Shown here piece by piece: positions 5,561 to 6,679 of a DNA stretch of 6,679 nt; the stretch's first letter is position 1, and each line of letters starts with the position of its first letter. Position numbers and translations under genes: made by a program. Source of the stretch: an uncultured Bacteroidales bacterium (GTDB lineage: Bacteria; Bacteroidota; Bacteroidia; Bacteroidales; UBA932); contig ONYJ01000128.1 of assembly GCA_900322025.1 (NCBI GenBank), forward strand, positions 1 through 6,679, in the 5' to 3' direction. Under the pieces are notes generated by a model. That model made no database searches. It saw nothing but the letters and a program-made list of their open reading frames with translations, and had not been told where the DNA came from.

Positions 5561-6521
5561 AAGAGTGCTCGCCACCATCATATCCTTTGCATTACTATCT
5601 TGCATCACAACTATAACCGTATATGCACAGGGTAAGGCTTCCGGCAAAGCTCAAAATGGCGATACTATACAATTATCTGCAAATCCGGATATTTACGCCA
5701 TAACTATAGAAAAAGACATTGCTTATGCAGAAAAGATAATGAGCGAACTGCTCCCCTATAAAGACGGTAAGAGTACAGGAGAACTTATGGTTATGGCAGC
5801 CAAGAAGCTCCTCGGCAACTCCTATGTGGCCGGAACTCTCGATGCCGGTGATTCTGAGGATGTAAGAGTATATCTAAGCAAAACAGACTGCATAATTTTT
5901 GTAGAAACCTGCATGAATCTGGTTCTTACTGTAAAAGAATATGGCGCACAAGCTGATTTCGAAAAACTCTGCCAAAAGATACGCCAGAGCCGTTATCGCA
6001 GAGGAGAGGTTAGGTGCTATTCAGACCGAATACATTACACTACAGAATGGATACGACAAGGAGAACTACGCGGTATTCTGCAAGATATTACCCTAAAGGT
6101 CGGTGGAGAGGTGTATGAGCATCCAATCTTCTATATGACAAAGAATTATAAAAGATATAAGCACCTAAAAGATGCCAATATAGAAGATACGAGCGATATC
6201 AGTAAGGCTACGAAAGACTATTTTGCTATAGCAAGGGTGGAAGCAGAGCTAAATTCCGAACCATATACCTATATACCACAAAATAAAATAAAGAAGTGCG
6301 AACAGAAAATAGAAAACGGAGATATAATAGGTTATATGTCCACCACTGATGGGTTAGATATAGCTCATGTGGCTATCGCCTACTGGAGGAAAGATGGTAA
6401 ACTAGGTTTTATTCATGCTTCCTTTGGAGAAAAAAAGGTAGTTATAGATAAAAAAACTATAGCAGAATATGCCAATACCGGCAAAAACATCAACGGAATT
6501 AAAGTTATCAGAGTTAAATAG
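5544..6521 (+). CDS. DUF1460 N-acetylmuramoyl-L-alanine amidase-like protein
   Basis: This 325-residue exported protein belongs to the DUF1460 family (PF07313), described as N-acetylmuramoyl-L-alanine amidase-like with a papain/NlpC-P60-type cysteine hydrolase fold. It is expected to act on cell-wall peptide bonds. Family blocks seen are KTDCIIFVETCMNL (113-126) with probable nucleophile Cys116, DRIHYTTEWI (161-170), and the C-terminal NGDIIGYMSTTDGLDIAHVAIAYW stretch (258-281) with candidate catalytic His275, then GFIHAS (288-293). The N-terminus is a signal sequence; cleavage by signal peptidase I after VYA (residue 28) looks best, but LLSC at 17-20 could also act as a lipobox. The ATG at 5544 is the first in the frame after the divergent promoters. 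No gene follows within the window. Length is close to that expected for the family. Confidence 0.9.
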   Translation: MKATPKRVLATIISFALLSCITTITVYAQGKASGKAQNGDTIQLSANPDIYAITIEKDIAYAEKIMSELLPYKDGKSTGELMVMAAKKLLGNSYVAGTLDAGDSEDVRVYLSKTDCIIFVETCMNLVLTVKEYGAQADFEKLCQKIRQSRYRRGEVRCYSDRIHYTTEWIRQGELRGILQDITLKVGGEVYEHPIFYMTKNYKRYKHLKDANIEDTSDISKATKDYFAIARVEAELNSEPYTYIPQNKIKKCEQKIENGDIIGYMSTTDGLDIAHVAIAYWRKDGKLGFIHASFGEKKVVIDKKTIAEYANTGKNINGIKVIRVK

Positions 6522-6532
6522 CTCAACTTAGG

Positions 6533-6549
6533 CTTAAAGTAACTTTAAG
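6533..6549 (+). repeat. Small inverted repeat after the DUF1460 gene
   Basis: CTTAAAG (6533-6539) and CTTTAAG (6543-6549) form a perfect 7-bp inverted repeat around TAA, 11 bp past the stop codon. It is A+T-rich with no T-run, so it is a weak terminator candidate or a small operator-like palindrome. Confidence 0.35.
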
Positions 6550-6553
6550 TAAC

Positions 6554-6575
6554 TCGTTTATATTCAAATAAACGA
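6554..6575 (+). terminator. Possible terminator hairpin of the DUF1460 gene
   Basis: TCGTTTAT (6554-6561) and ATAAACGA (6568-6575) are perfect 8-bp inverted arms around a 6-nt loop, beginning 33 bp after the stop codon. A TTTT run follows at 6579-6582 after ACC. The stem is A+T-rich. The right arm overlaps the first copy of the 33-bp direct repeat. Confidence 0.4.
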
Positions 6576-6679
6576 ACCTTTTCGATAAGCCAAATGAGCA
6601 AAGCAAAACTTGTTTTAGCTTTGCCATGGCGAGAAAAGCTGCGTGAAACGAACCTTTTCGATAAGCCAAATGAGCAAAA
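6570..6679 (+). repeat. Perfect 33-bp direct repeat, 76-bp period, at window edge
   Basis: The 33 bases at 6570-6602 recur without change at 6646-6678, separated by 43 bp. Each copy contains the small palindrome CGAA-CCTT-TTCG and ends in TGAGCAAA. A larger hairpin spans the junction of copy 1 and the spacer: GCAAAGCAAAAC (6598-6609) pairs with GTTTTAGCTTTGC (6612-6624) with one bulged A. The array may continue past the window. It is not called CRISPR because only two copies are seen, the spacer is long, and the hairpin crosses the repeat boundary. Confidence 0.85.

Noticed and set aside
6570..6678. CRISPR array reading of the 33-bp repeat
   Set aside because: Only two repeats and one spacer are seen, the spacer is 43 bp, a hairpin crosses the repeat/spacer boundary, and no cas gene is in the window.
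6545..6679. Minus-strand frame open for 44 codons from the right edge to a stop at 6545-6547
   Set aside because: It has no visible start, lies wholly on the direct-repeat tract, and its translation looks like low-information repeat read-through. It could only be judged with sequence to the right.

Overview
The window looks like chromosomal DNA from an A+T-rich member of the Bacteroidota, most likely order Bacteroidales. Three things support this. There are no Shine-Dalgarno sequences before the start codons. Several gene fronts carry the Bacteroidota -7 promoter box TAnnTTTG. The protein families are also typical of the group: secreted C69 dipeptidase, DUF1460 amidase-like protein, DUF4332 helix-hairpin-helix protein, a trypsin-like lipoprotein, and a DUF47/PhoU-like protein. 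Genus cannot be fixed from the sequence.

Layout. The left edge (1-116, minus) holds the first 38 codons of a gene that may encode a SAM-dependent methyltransferase. A 241-bp divergent gap with a pentanucleotide tandem repeat (AGAAT, about six copies) separates it from a secreted C69/U34 dipeptidase (358-1926, plus). This is followed by an exported protein of unknown function (1984-2859, plus), probably co-transcribed. Next comes a 294-bp non-coding stretch with degenerate short repeats and a perfect 12-bp hairpin, which looks like the shared terminator between this pair and the convergent DUF4332 gene (3154-3561, minus). The DUF4332 gene diverges from a trypsin-like serine protease lipoprotein (3718-4839, plus). 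The protease gene converges on, and overlaps by 18 bp, a DUF47/PhoU-like gene (4822-5466, minus). That gene diverges from a DUF1460 N-acetylmuramoyl-L-alanine amidase-like gene (5544-6521, plus). The right edge (6522-6679) is non-coding, with hairpins and a perfect 33-bp direct repeat at 76-bp period that runs to the end of the window.

How the genes work together. Four products are exported: the dipeptidase, the unknown protein, the protease lipoprotein and the amidase-like protein. This gives the region an envelope peptide and peptidoglycan turnover flavour. The alternating strands show several independent transcription units rather than one operon, so a shared pathway is only an inference. 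I found no mobile element, tRNA, rRNA or convincing CRISPR array. The region is mostly ordinary. The items most worth a second look are the right-edge repeat, the pentanucleotide repeat before the dipeptidase, the long helical insertion inside the protease domain, and the interleaved promoters and overlapping ends around the DUF47 gene.
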